64,000 nt of DNA from positions 69,887,556 to 69,951,555 of the forward strand of contig CM049310.1 in assembly GCA_026874595.1 (NCBI GenBank). The letters run 5' to 3'. This document shows positions 26,169 to 40,158 of the stretch, piece by piece. Origin of the DNA: Sipunculus nudus. Lineage: Eukaryota > Annelida > Sipuncula > Golfingiida > Sipunculidae. A program made the translations under genes and the position numbers. The notes beneath the pieces are model-generated. The model had not been told where the DNA came from and did not search any database. It worked only from the letters and a program-made list of their open reading frames with translations. Position 1 is the stretch's first letter; each line of letters opens with the position of its first letter.

Positions 26169-27013
26169 TATATATGATGTAAGTGAATTGTTCAACATGA
26201 AAATAAACTAAACATTTGACTCATATACCACCTGACTGTGACAAAGTCTGCGTGACTTAATTGAGTCCTCTTTGTCCTCGTATACAAAATATGGTTATTG
26301 AAGGGCGGTTCCGTGTTCGTTCGAACTTAATGATAATGACATGTTAATCTTAAAGTTTTTCACCATAGAAACACAACTTACGTTGTTCTTTCAGCTGAGG
26401 ATATGGAATTAACAGCTTGGTTATTCTGATATTCTATATCGATGATTAATATGTCTTTTTATTGCTTTGATTGCTGCGTGAATGTTATTATCCTATCAAG
26501 TTCCTGTAAAGTTTGGTTTTAATGTCCACGTGCTTTATCAGTATATGTCATTTGTAACTTTCCGCCTTTGCCTGTCCTTGTCAAATGATTGTCTTGGCCA
26601 ACCACGGAACGGTACGAGAACCCAGTCCTATCAAGCTCACGCCCAGATAAAGAGGCTGGCAACCCCGTCTAAGGGTCAGTACGATTTTACCGTCCAAAGT
26701 GAAAAGAGAAAAAAAGTGCAGCCCTGATATTAGCCTTGGTATGTTTAATTTTTTTTGCTTGCTTGTATGTAAATATTATATGAAGTTTGATTATTGTCAA
26801 AGTTAAGAGCTGAGTGGCTTTTTTAACTCTACATTCATGGTGTGGTTCTCGAATGACGGAGGTAGACAGAAAAATTTTAAATTCTGTCCCCAGAATAAGA
26901 AATCTACGACAATTTAATTTGCTCACTGCTCAACTTCCAGACACAGGACGAGCGTTGATCCTTTCCGGAGCTTCATATTGCTGTTCCGAGTGGTTTCACA
27001 GTTGCCTTAAAAA
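24035..27013. other. Upstream flank of SLCO gene B
   Basis: No gene recognised. It contains a possible LINE/SINE 3' tail at 25446-25495 ((GATAA)n then CTTTATTAATCCCAAG), a SINE-like copy on the minus strand at about 25620-25890, and AC and AT dinucleotide runs at 26102-26175. The 70 bp before the ATG at 27014 resemble the gene A upstream sequence. Confidence 0.5.
25620..25890 (-). mobile_element. SINE-like element, minus strand
   Basis: Read on the minus strand it starts near 25890 with tRNA-like promoter words (GGAAGAGCTCAAGGGG resembling an A box; GGATCGATTCTGA resembling a B box). It continues with ATATTTCAC, CAGGCTAATTAGGAA and AACGGCCGTGTTTCACTC. The same word order recurs on the + strand at 32440-32570, which supports a dispersed family. 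The tRNA-like part is too diverged to be a functional tRNA. Confidence 0.55.
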
Positions 27014-30000
27014 ATGTCAGAGACACCAGGGGTGACAGATGACAGGGAGGACCAGCAGTACAAATACGGCTACAGCAAGTGTACTCCCCGCTGGGCACAA
27101 TTCTGTAACAATCCGAAAGTGTTGACTGCCTGGCTTACGTGGATGGCGTTCGTTGAAGGCGAGTACATCAAAAGGTGTATTATATTGAAGTTATATTATT
27201 AAAAAATAATAATTAGTTATTATTATAATTATTATCATTATTATTATTATTAAGGTAAAAAGGGGGAAACTATTGCACCCCAAGTACTCATTAAATACGA
27301 CATTGGTCATCTTAAGTGCCTCCAATTTAATAAAAGGTATTGTAAATAATTTAATTGAATGTTAATAACACGTGAAAAGAAATCTTAAAGACACAGTTTC
27401 GTTATGTAATATAAAAATCAACATATCTTATCGTACTTTTTTACAAACATATGATTTTAAGTGGTATGGTAAACTGACCTCTTTCAATTAGGTTTCGTCG
27501 TCCATGGTATAACAAAAGTGAACATCCCGGACCTTGAACGTCGCTACGATCTGTCCAGCTCTCAGTCAGGTCTTATACCCAGCGCTTACCCTCTCTCAGC
27601 GGCTCTTCTTGTTTTACCGGTCACCATATTCGGTTCTTATTTTCACCAACCACGCGTTATAGCCATCGGTAAGCGAAATTGTTTCATGTACTCCATGTAT
27701 TAGGGACTGAAGGCTTTCACACTTTGATTTTCATGTGTTAATTATAGCCAAACCTTTGGGAAGATTCGTTTCATGAACGAGTGTTTTAACGTGACATAAA
27801 TATAAAAAAAACCCGATAATGCATTCGTACCAGTTACCTCTATTGGTGTGACCATGTAGCGATTACCTAATCAGATAACGATATACTCGTTTTCCGACCA
27901 ATAACGTTTCACCTAACATCCTATACTTGATGCCGAGACGTTGGTCATCGCTTTAGATCGGGTGAGCAGATGTCGCGGTCCTAATACGATACCGTTTCGA
28001 TTATGGGCTTCGAATTGTGATATATTGTGTTTTCCTGTGTACCGTTATAAAGCTGTACCTATCTGTTAAACAGTACATCACAGGTTTGACAGTTGGTTCT
28101 GTCTGCTGGTGATCTTTGGTGTACACGCCAGTAAAATATCATGCGAATGTTAGCTTTTTTTATGTGGCACTATAATTTTGCTATATGTGTGAGTAATAAA
28201 ACCATCAAGTCTTGGCAAGAAATATTTATTTTACAGCCGCATTCATAATGTCGATGGGATCCCTATTTATGGCTATACCTCAGTTTACTTCCGGCTTGTA
28301 CGAATATGATTCTGTTGTCAAGGAGACATGTGACGTCATAGGTATGGTTATTATTTCAACTCACCTTGTATCGTATTACGCGTTGTTTTACGTCATATAT
28401 CATACCCGTTCTTTTCGGATGCTAACGCGATTGTTTGTCGTTTTCTTGTTAACTAATCTGGCAATATATCTTTAATAAAAAGATAATCCATCAGAGTTCT
28501 GACTAGCAATTATCTTTTTCAGTATGCCCCACACGAACCTCGGTGTCGATAATTTGACAAATATAAGTCATTTCTAAAACTATTTTTATTCTGCTCTTTT
28601 AACCGACGGTAGCGAATTTGCGCGCCTTAAGCCTGTCCATGCGCTTCATGCACGGTGTAACTTTGTCAGAAGGATTCTAGAGAGCATGGACAGTTCCATA
28701 AACGGATAAAGTTTATTCCCTCTTCAATACCAGATTCCTCTAGTAATATGTGTGTAAATCCAATTTTCTTAATGACCTGCGAAATATCAGAGTGAGAATT
28801 GTTCTTTAATAATATTTCATCAGGCAACACGACAATGTGTGAGCAGGCGAGCTCGGGGATATCTGGTAGTCTGTACATGTTCGTCCTGGGTCAGATAATG
28901 CACGGTATAGGAGGGACGACGGTACACAGCCTCGGAATCGTTTACATTGACTCCAATGTCTCTGCAAAAGACTCGCCTGTATACCAAGGTATGTGATAAG
29001 TGCTCACTATGATGCCATCATACATAATCTCAAGACATCTCATATCACAAGTCTTACAATAATGACAGGTGAAAAAGCGGGAATCATGAACTATTAAGAA
29101 CACTATGTCGACGGCACCAACATTCGATGAGATCGTTCCTGAAAAATCCCATCCTCTGTTTGAATTTTACTTAAATCCTTATAGTATATCCCTCACGCAT
29201 GATGTAGAAACATAAGGGAATCAGGAAAGACCACGACCAAAGACGATCGCATGTATGGAAGAAGTAGGAACATACACAGAAAGATATGGTGTCGTTACGG
29301 CATATGACGGAAACCTATGCTTAGTAAGTTAAGTGAGGCACCTCGCTGTGCTGCTATTTGCAACGTCTCACCGTAGACTGGTACCCCGCTCTATTCTGGC
29401 ACCGCTGCTCTAGGCCAATCTATGCTTGGCCGAGGGTCATAATAGAGCAGGGTACCAGTCCACGTGTCACCTCCTCATCTCAGATGGTATGTTTCCGGCC
29501 TGATTGAGTAACGTTCCAATCGTTTGTCTTGACACCTAGCGATGAAGATCATGACTATCTCATTAGGACAGTGCAAATACTATGCCTTTGACAGTCTGAC
29601 AGTTTCAAGATTCTAAATTGCTATCGTTCGTTTCCATCTGCCATATACTGCTCAACGTACAAGCTACTCTAGTAGATAAAGTTGTAGAGGTTCCAACCAA
29701 ACAGATAATTATAACCTTACATGTAAATTTTTTATTCAAAATTTCAAACTTATTCGGCATTATGAGTACATTATGTATTTTAATATTTCACAATTTTATT
29801 ACACAAGTATATTGTGTATCATAAAGAGTGTAATTCCTGCATTATGATACGCTCATTACACAGCGCTTTAACTATATATAGGCCTACTTCCTATATGGTA
29901 AGCGCTGTTTGTTATGACCTCGTATCCTGAATTGCTACACCAGAGGGGAGCACTGTATTTCTGTCCAACCAGATGAGACCTTGTGCTGGAAGACACGGCC

Positions 30001-33000
30001 AAGCGAGGAATACACGGAGCCAATCATGTTCATTTCGTTTTGAGTGACAGCTCATCGCCTGGTAAACAAATGAACAACCCACAAGCTCAGAGAGAATTGC
30101 CGCAGACGTGGTTTACTTGGGGCCTTAGGCGCATAGGATGCCCGGTCGGTCAGCTCTAATTCAAACGAAACGTAACAACAAAGGCTGCGTGCACACCTCG
30201 CTGGCTGGTTTCAGTTCTGCCGACACCAGACACATGGCTACGCTAACACAGTCGTACTGTCAGGTTCGAATCGGTCGATGATGCGAGAATGCAGAGGAAG
30301 CAATTAAAATTCGAACGTAAACTTGTCTTCAAACGGCGCTTGAAGCGCAGCTATGGGCGGAGCCAGGATGCCTGTCGCGTGTTTGTTTATTGGCATCTGG
30401 TTGGCTGCTTGTCACATGATACGCACGTTTTGTTCAGCGGACAACGAACCGCCATCTGGTGACTGAATATATCATAAACGGTCAAAGCTGGCAGCGTGAA
30501 AACCAGTTGCTTCTTTAGAAGCGTAAGATTTCCGCTGCCTCGGGAGTGTAGCATTATGACAGACTCATCATTTATTTTAAATAATTATAATCACTCATGT
30601 TCGCCATCAAAGATATGCTGCTTATAAAATGTTCTTTCTTTTGTGACCTATTTAAGATATCAAATACCACCTATTTTAAATTTGATGGAATATTCACTCA
30701 TTAAGTATGTGACATACAATAAGATATGATAAAATGTACAAGTCCATTTCTGTTTACAGCTATGGTGAGTATTGGAGTAATATTCGGTCCATCTATCGGA
30801 TTCCTCGTTGGGAGCCAACTTCTGACTTTTTACGTCGATTTCTACACGAATTCCCAGAGTGGGTATGTACATGTACATTCTGTACCTACGTTTTCCTCTT
30901 CATACATGTCGTACAGGGGCGTAGCGAGTGAGGAACACCCCCCCCCCCCTCCCCCCCCCCCCCTCCCTCCGACTTTGCAAGAAAACAAAATATCTGTTAA
31001 AAATTTGAGCATGGAAGTTATTTTAAAATATAAAAATATAAATCATGTTAACATCAAGGAGTTTAGATGACCTAATATAACCTCCTTGTATACAATAAGT
31101 TAATTTCATTACTGTACACTTTCATCTCTTCAGCAGGCAACATTTAATACATTGAGAGAAAGAGGGAAAAGAATAGGGGGGGGGGGGGCATTATTTCTAT
31201 AATTGCATTATTAACCTAAGAAACTGAAGATAATGAATCATGCATTCCAAACAAATAATTAATAAGAGAATTTTTCTCTTGTTTTGAGTCTTTAAATGTT
31301 GCAAGGATATTTACGATCTAGGCTGATTCTTGCTACGCCTCTGGCGTAAATGTTTGACATATATATATAATAAGGTACTTTAAATCAAAGGGAACATGAG
31401 AAACGCATGCTTTCTCTTGAACTGTCCTACAATTTCTTTTTATATTAGAAATATCAACAGTTATTATTATTTCAGTTGTGTGAGAAATACAACAATATTT
31501 AATTCAACAGCGGTTCAAACTAGGTTATACAGGTCCTAGCCTCCTAGTGGTATTAATTAATGCTTAAACTAGGCTTTTGCATCAATTCAGGCCATGAATC
31601 CTGAAACAAAAATTGTAGATTAAATTGCACGTCTCATTTGCAGATTGGAGGTACTGATTGCAATAATGCAAGTAGAAACCCATTAAAATGATACTGTAGT
31701 CTAATATAGTGTTAAACAGTTTGATCTCGCGACACAAGAAACCCTTTTGACATTCAAATTTCATAAATGTACACATATTCATATGACCCATGTAAACTAT
31801 GTATGTGCAGGCTTTTTTTTATTTTGCTGCAGGCTATCCATGGATGACCCTCGATGGGTTGGAGCGTGGTGGCTAGGCTACCTGATATCCTCAGCGTTAG
31901 GATTAACAGTGGCAATAGGAATAGCTGGCTACCCTCGTAGGCTACCGAGTACGTATGATGCTTCCTTTCATCGTATTCTAACGTTACGAACTCAAAGATT
32001 TCAAGCAAAATAAGTGCACATGGCAATCTCTGATTACAAATATTTTATCGATTTAAAAAGTTCATTATAATATGAATTTTATCATGAATTTCAAAGCTTA
32101 ATTTACAGGGGTATTTTACTATTTCACTTTTTTTCAGAATCCCAAAGCACTCGTGAGTACAGTTTGTCAGAAAAGCACCAGGATAAATCCAAAGGAGCCA
32201 GCAATGATGAACAACAGAATAACACATGCAGAAATATCCTCGGGATAATGAAAGCAACATTTTGCCACCCAACAGTCATGTTAGTCATTGTTTCTATGAC
32301 GTTTCAAGAAATGACCGTCAGTGGATTTTCTCCTTTCATGTCGAAATATGTTCAGAATCAGTTCCAAGTGTCATCTTCCTGGGCCGCCCTCGTGGCAGGT
32401 GAGTCCTTTCCTAATCCATCCACACAAACAGGCTTCTGTGGCATACGGGTAGAGCAGTTCGATATTTATGTGGTGGGATATTTCACGCCGGCCCCCAACT
32501 CGGGTGAGCGCTCGACAGGCTTAATTGGAAGCTCATGCCCAACGGCCGTCTTTCACTCACAAAAGAAGACATGACATTAACTGAATGTCCTCGCAAGTTG
32601 TCCTCGCATGTTATGCGCTCAGTTCTCACGTCTAACCAGCCTTTTTTTCTTTAGAAAAGTGTGCGAATTTACAGTTTTTTCTATCTCAGCAGCACTTCCT
32701 TTTCACTGCAGCAGAACTGCTGGTCCTCGGAAGTGCTGTGTTGAAGCTAGGTCCTCGCGGGTATGTTTATCCGCGTATGGATGCGTGTGTACGAGAGTGT
32801 TTGCGTGTGTTTGAGAGAGAGATATGGTGTGTGTGTGTGTAAAGAATCGATTGGATTTTGGTGTGGTCCGGCTCATAATCCGGATTCAGGTAGGACTTCC
32901 AGGAATATTCACAAATGTGCGGTCACATAAGCCCGATTAACATGGGTATATAGGCCGACTAAATGCATGTAAACACTTGTTCACCAATGAACCTTGGAAT

Positions 33001-36000
33001 ATTGGCCAATAAGTGAATGCGCAGTATCCCACATCAGGAGCGCCTACATGGTGGAGGCCTGAGTTCGCTTAAATGCATATTTCTAATAACTTAATTGTAG
33101 TTTCATGATTTTCCAGGTTTTGCATTGGTTGCGGGTGGAGTTGGAGGAATGCTTGCTGGAGGTGTTATGGTACGGGTACTGAACCTCAAGATCAGGGGGA
33201 TGCTAGTGCTTGTGCTCATCCAGTGCTTGATTTTTCCTGCTGTGGCTCTGGGCTTCATCTTCGCCAAATGCGAAAACCCGCGAATTCCTGGAATAACTTT
33301 TAATTATGGAAACATGTGAGTTCCCGTGACAATATGGTCTGCTTGAAAAGTATATACGATATCCTTTGAGGCTTAACGACCGTGAACTGTAGAAAAACTG
33401 AGCGCCCCAGGTTTAATTTACTTTAGGAACTGCGTATTATCATAACGATATATGAACGATATCTTACCGTCAGCAACAAAAAAGTATCACGTGTCAATGA
33501 AAAAAAAATTAGTTTAATCCGTCTAAACTGTTTAAAGTGTCCTTACGCCCTTAGGTTTAAAAGCGCGTTTTTAACGTAGCGCCAGATCGGCCCTCTGACA
33601 TTACTAGAGGCTACTGAGTTGTGTTTGTCACGGCTAGTTTTTAACGTCAATCCTACATTAAACTTTCCTTTTTTGGTTTTAGCTCCTCAAGTGGCTTGGC
33701 GAGTAATTGTAACGCCCAATGCGGGTGCTCGACGGCTTCCTATAAACCAGTCTGCGGAGCTGACAACTTGCAGTACTTCAGCCCGTGCCATGCAGGTTGT
33801 CAAAATGTTACGGTTGTCAACTATAAACAGGTAGAGCAAAGCTATAGCAGGACTAGTTAGTACTCCAAACTACCTTTGTGTAACTATATGTAGCGATTAT
33901 TGGTTATATTAGGCAGGTGTAATAACTCACACCGATAGTTCAATAAACAATTTTAAATGCAGAAGAAGCAGTTAAAGACTCATCTATGTAATATCTGTAC
34001 TACTTCATAACAGAGACAGTAGAGGGATTCAGAGAGTCATAATCAGTAAAACAGCAGACTTTCCATATAGAATGGGTGTCCTAACCCTTATAATCCTTCT
34101 GGCAGAGGACGTTTCTATTCAAAATTTCCCTGAAATTAGACTGCTTGTCTCATCTGTCAAACCTAACAAGTGGCCCACAGGCCATGACGCTATGTTGAAT
34201 TCAAGGAGCCTTGAACCATGGGTAATGGTAATGGAACCCAGAGTGCTCAAAGTCATGCATTTTGCCAATATATCTTAGATATATAAGTTACAGTTACCTG
34301 TTCTACATCCAGCTACTGCCTTTCGTGCGCACCTGACTAATAGTGTGTTAAAATCATGTTCATTCATAAAAGCTTGCCGAAAAAAGATCACAGTGACATT
34401 TCAGGTATCTAAGGAGATTTTTTTATGGACCTCCCTGAAAGTCATGTATCAGGGTTCTAGGCCAAATGGCTACAATTTGTGTCTAGCTGACTAACTGAGT
34501 GCTTAAAAATCATGTTTTCTCCCCTATTTCGCAAACTGTGGGTCACCATGACCTAATTTCAGGTTTCCTGAGAGATTTGTCTAGGACATTTTCTAGGTCA
34601 AATGGTTACGGTTCGTGCCTTGTTGACAGGCGAATGTGTGAAAATTCGATAAAAAAAATACTGGTGGCACCACCAGCCTCCGGGAACTGATGAAGCACTC
34701 CATGATCAATACACATGCCAAGAATCATGGCGATCAGTACATCAGTAATTTAGATACTGGAGATTGAGAATCAATTTTTTAATTACCCAGGGGGTATTTA
34801 TAATCCTCATGGCTCTGAAATATGGGTGTCAGAGACCTAATTCCAGGTTTTCAAAGAGATTTTTCATGGATCTCCCTGAATGTAAAGTTACGATATGTGC
34901 CCTGTTAACGTACTACCGCTTCATTTGAAGGTCTCAAAAAAAGAAAACAAATGCATTAAAAATTTAAAAAATACAGGTGGCACCACAAGTATGCGGAAAC
35001 TGATGAAACACTCCATTATCAATATACATGTACATGTTCAAAATCACTGCGACCAGTACATCATTTATTCAGATACTGGAGCTTTAGTATCATTTTTTTT
35101 ATATTTCGGGGGGGGGGGGTATTTACTTACACTATCGCTCCAAGGATATAAATAACAGAGACCTAATATCACGTTCCCAAGGATTCCTTTTATGGACCTC
35201 TCAGGATGTGAAAATAGTTGATTCTCGGTCCAAAGGTTACGATTTGTGTCCTGTTAACGGACAACCGCTTCATTTGAAGGTATCAAATAGAGAAAAAAAT
35301 GCGTTAAAATTCGAAAAAAATACAGATTGCGAAGCCGGTATGTAGGGACTGATGAAACACTCCATGACCAGTATGAAGGCAAAGGATCATGGCAATCAAA
35401 GCGTTATTTATTCACATATACTGGAGCTTAAGCATCAAATTTTTGATTATTCTAGGGGTACTTACGAGCCCCATAGCTCGAGGATTAGGGAAACAAAGAC
35501 CTAATTTCGGGTTTCCAAGGAGATTTTTCATGGACCTCCCATAATATGCAGCTAAAAGTTGCTAGGTCTAACTGTTACGATTTGTTCCTTGTTAATGGAC
35601 GGACGGACGACTGATTAAGAGTGATCACAATAGCTCAGCTGACTGAAAATCAAAATTTGTTACATTTCAAGGAAACACCTGTTTACATTTCACATACGCA
35701 CGCTTGCAAAATTTTACTTATTCCTTGAAGTCATACCACAATCTACCCATAGTGAACTTTATTTTTCAGCATTACTTCAACTGTTCCTGCGTGACCTTAC
35801 CAAGCAATCAAAGTCGGGTGACAGCATCAGCCAGAGAGGGCAGCTGTGAAACCGGATGTAACGCCATGACATTCTTGCTTGTCTGCGCCACATTCACTTT
35901 CTTCCTCACATTTGTGGAACATGTACCTACCCAGAACATTATTCTAAGGTAATAAGTAACACAGCGTCAGTTTATCACTCACACGAACCTACTTAGAACA

Positions 36001-39000
36001 TTATCCTAAGTTAATGAGGTATACTGTATGGGAGTAACACTGACGTGTACCTAAACCAAAGTATTATCTAAAGGTAATAAGTATAAGTTTATCACTCGCA
36101 TGTAACTACCCAGAATATTTTCCTAAGGTAATAAGTAACATGGCGTCGGTTTATCATTCACGTGTACCTACCCAAAACATTATCCTCAGGAAATAGGTAA
36201 CATCGCGTCAGTTCATCACTCACATGTACCTACCCAGAACAGTATCCTAAGGTAATAAGTAACGAGGCGTAACATGGCGTCGGTTTATCACTCACCTGTA
36301 CCTAACCAGAACAGTATCCTAAGATAATAAGTAACGAGGCGTAACATGGCGTCGGTTTATCACTCACCTGTACCTACCCAGAACATTATCCTAAGGTAAT
36401 CAGGTATACGGTGTCCGTGTATCACTTACATGTACCTACCCAGAACATTATCCTAAGGTATAATGAGTGACACTGCACTTCTAAATCTCCTTCATTATAC
36501 ATGTTAACCGCTGCCTTGTGCAGAAAGAAGCACCGGGTCCCACCACCAGGATTGATCCAAAGCAAAAAAGCTACAATCTGACTAGTGAGAGCGTGGTATC
36601 TCCTTATGCATCCAGCATAAAATTAAGATATACAATTATTAGCCAAAATGTCACAATAGAATCTAGAAACAAATTTTATTAAGTCAAATCTAATATTTTT
36701 GGTTTTAGCAAATGAGTGTATTGTTCTCTTAATTACATAAGTTCCCTGTTGTTTTCTTCCTACAAATGCTTAAATACTATTTTTTATAACAAATCTACTT
36801 CTTCACTTTTAATACTACTACTATTAAGTAGTAATAAGAATAATCATTATTATTATCATTTTTATTATTATTATTATTATTCCCAGGTCTGTTCCTGAAA
36901 GCCACCGCACAATTGCCTTGGGCTTAACAAATACTATTTGCAGGATTATAGGTAAGTTACATTGCCCGGAGTGTTGTATTAATATTATGACAAAATTTAA
37001 TTATCTGAATGTTTCTATGCCTGTATTGTTTATCTAATGACAGAGATTAAAGATAGGTCTCCACTCAGTAGTCACTGTTGAACTTATATGTAATATATAT
37101 TTTGAAGTTAAAATTAAAGAACAAGGTGGTTGGTATTATTACCAGCATGTTAACTTATTACCTAGTAAATTATAAAGGAATCCTAAAAGCCTGCAACTAT
37201 ATCAAATTAGAACTCTCAATAAAAAAGATGATGGGTTTGAAACCATCATCAAAGATGTGTATCTCATCTGCTCTGAGATTATGCACACTACAATTCAAAG
37301 GGGATCCCCGATCTAGAAACAGAAGAAATGAGGGAAGTTTCATATAGTATTAAAGTTGGTGGATACACCGAAAGCGTACAAACTATATAGTCCGTCAAAA
37401 CCCCTTGTCCACATTTTTTTTTTCACGGTAATTATTTTAAGAAACTTCTTTAAAAATGCCATATGGTCTTTAATTAATATGTAGATATTCCATCAACTTG
37501 AGTGAAGAAGTAATATATCATGTAAAAAGTATTTACTTTGCGACTCTATTGCGTTATTTATGCCGATGGACCGTGAATGGCGTCTTCCCGGCACAGCTAG
37601 ACACAAGTGGACAGTACATTCCTCAATGGTACACTTTCCATGAGTATGGTTACGTATTGTGTTTGTTGGACAAGGATGATGATCATGACGTCACAAAGGA
37701 GTCACAATGGTCGTTCGCGTGTGAACCGAACCCACAACAACTCAACGCACGCAGTGCGCATGCTCTTGGATAAAGTTCATTGACTGACGTCATGAGCTTG
37801 TCTGGTTTGTTCATGATCAATCCTCCGGCTATGAAAAGTCGTAATCGGTGTAACCTGTTTAGTCGTATTTTGGATTAATTATTTGTCTCATAGTCATACG
37901 AATTCAGTGCGAGGTAAGGCATTTAATTTTTTACGCATGCAGTCGGCGGAAAAGTTCCTGCAACCTTAGGACCAGAAATGTGGTAATCGTGCAATATAAC
38001 GGACCCATCTTACATGGTCTCACAAAAAAGTGTGACCACATTTCAATGAAAAAACTGTTTCATGTAAAAGTTGAAGATCCGGCGCATCTAATGATACAAT
38101 ATTTTTGTATGTTTGATATAAATATATTTTTCTACAAACTGTCGAAAAAGGGTAGTTTGCTGAAAATACCCAAAATGACGTCGTGTCAAAGACGTTCTCA
38201 GCCGACGTCATGAATCCACAGTACTGTGCGTGCATACCATGTTAAACGAAAGGATGATGTATAACAAAAATTACAGTCAATATATCTTTTTATGCAAAGA
38301 TAGAGAGACAATTTTACCTCTAAATATCCATATTTCCCAAGATTTAATAAAAGTTGACGACGTCGTGCCGCAAAAAACATAAACATGCAACTGTCGTCTG
38401 TGAATGTATTCGACTGATCACGTTAACTCTTGCTCTATTCAGATTTGTCTCTATGTACGTTTTATATGTCAAATAAATATAAATTGAGTAATAAACAGTC
38501 ATTTTTGTGGACAGAGTATAAAGACTTCATTTTATACATGTCATTTATCTTATTTATTTTTTTTTTGTCCTGTTAGACTACTTTATGTAAGGACAATCAG
38601 ATGGGAACATCCCCTCCCCATGAGTAACAGACCGGTAGCCCTTAAAACGAGACGAACGCGGGAGAAACACGGGACCATGTTGGGCATATCATCCATATGT
38701 GACCACATTTTATAATATTATATATATAATACAAACTTATATGGCTGGTCAAATAAAATGTGGTCACACATTTTTGTTAATATTTATTGGCAATAAATGT
38801 GGTCACGCCATATGTGACAACATTTTATAATATTATATATATAATACAAACTTATATGGCTGGTCAAATAAAATGTGGTCACACCTTATTTTTGTTAATA
38901 TCTATTGGTAATAAATGTGGTCACGCCATATGTGACCATATTTTATAATATAATATATATAATACAAACATATATGGCTGTTCAAATAAAATGTGGTCAC

Positions 39001-40117
39001 ACCTTATTTTTTCAATATTTATTGTAAAAAATGTGGTCACAATATATGTGACCACATTCTAAAATATTATATATTTATTACAAACTTATATGGTTTGTCA
39101 AATAAAATGTGGTCACACCTTATTTTTGTCAATATTTATTGTGAAAAATGTGGTCATACCATATGTGACAACATTTTATAATATTATATATATAACAAAC
39201 ATATAGCTGGTCAAATAAAATGTGGTCCCACCTTATTTTTGTTAATATTTATTGGTAATAAATGTGGTCACATAAGGTGTGACCACATTTTATAATATTC
39301 TATATATAATACAAACTTATATGGCTGGTCAAATAAAATGTGGTCACAGCTTATTTTTTTATTGGTAAAAAATATGGTCTCTTGGTTTGAAAATAATTCA
39401 GGATTAAATTTAGAAAAAAATAAGGGATATGATGATGTAAGAATATATTTAAATGTGGTCACACCTTATTTTTGTCAATATCTATTGTGAAAAATGTGGT
39501 CATACCATATGTGACAACATTTTATAATATTATATATATAATATTTTATAATATTCTGGTCAAGTTAAATGTGGTCACAACTTATTTTTGGCAATTTTTT
39601 TTTTTTAAAAATGTGGTCACACCATATGTGACAACATTTTATAATATATTAAATTATATATATATAATACAAACTTATATGGCTTGTCAAATAAAATGTG
39701 GTCACACCTTATTTTTGTTAATATTTATTAGTAATAAATGTGGTCACACCTTATGTGACCACATTTTATAATATTCTATACATAATTCAAACTTATATGG
39801 CTGGTCAAATAAAATGTGGTCACACCTTATTATTGTCAATATTTATTGTAAAAAATGTGGTCACCCCATATGTGACAACATTTTATAATATTATATATGT
39901 AATACAAACTTATTAGGCTGGTCATATAAAATGTGGTCACACCTTATTTTTGTCAATATTATTTGGTGAAAAATGTGGTCACACCATATGTGACCACATT
40001 TTATAATATTCTACATATAATACAAACTTATATGGCTGGTCAAGTAAAATGTTGTCACAAATTATTTTTGGCAAAATTCATTTTTTAAAATGTGGTCACA
40101 CCATATGTGACAACATT

Positions 40118-40158
<41 letters not shown>

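Noticed and set aside
37498-37773. 91-codon frame in intron 11 of gene B as an extra exon
   Set aside because: No similarity to OATPs, no suitable acceptor and phase, and exon 11 to exon 12 already joins in frame.
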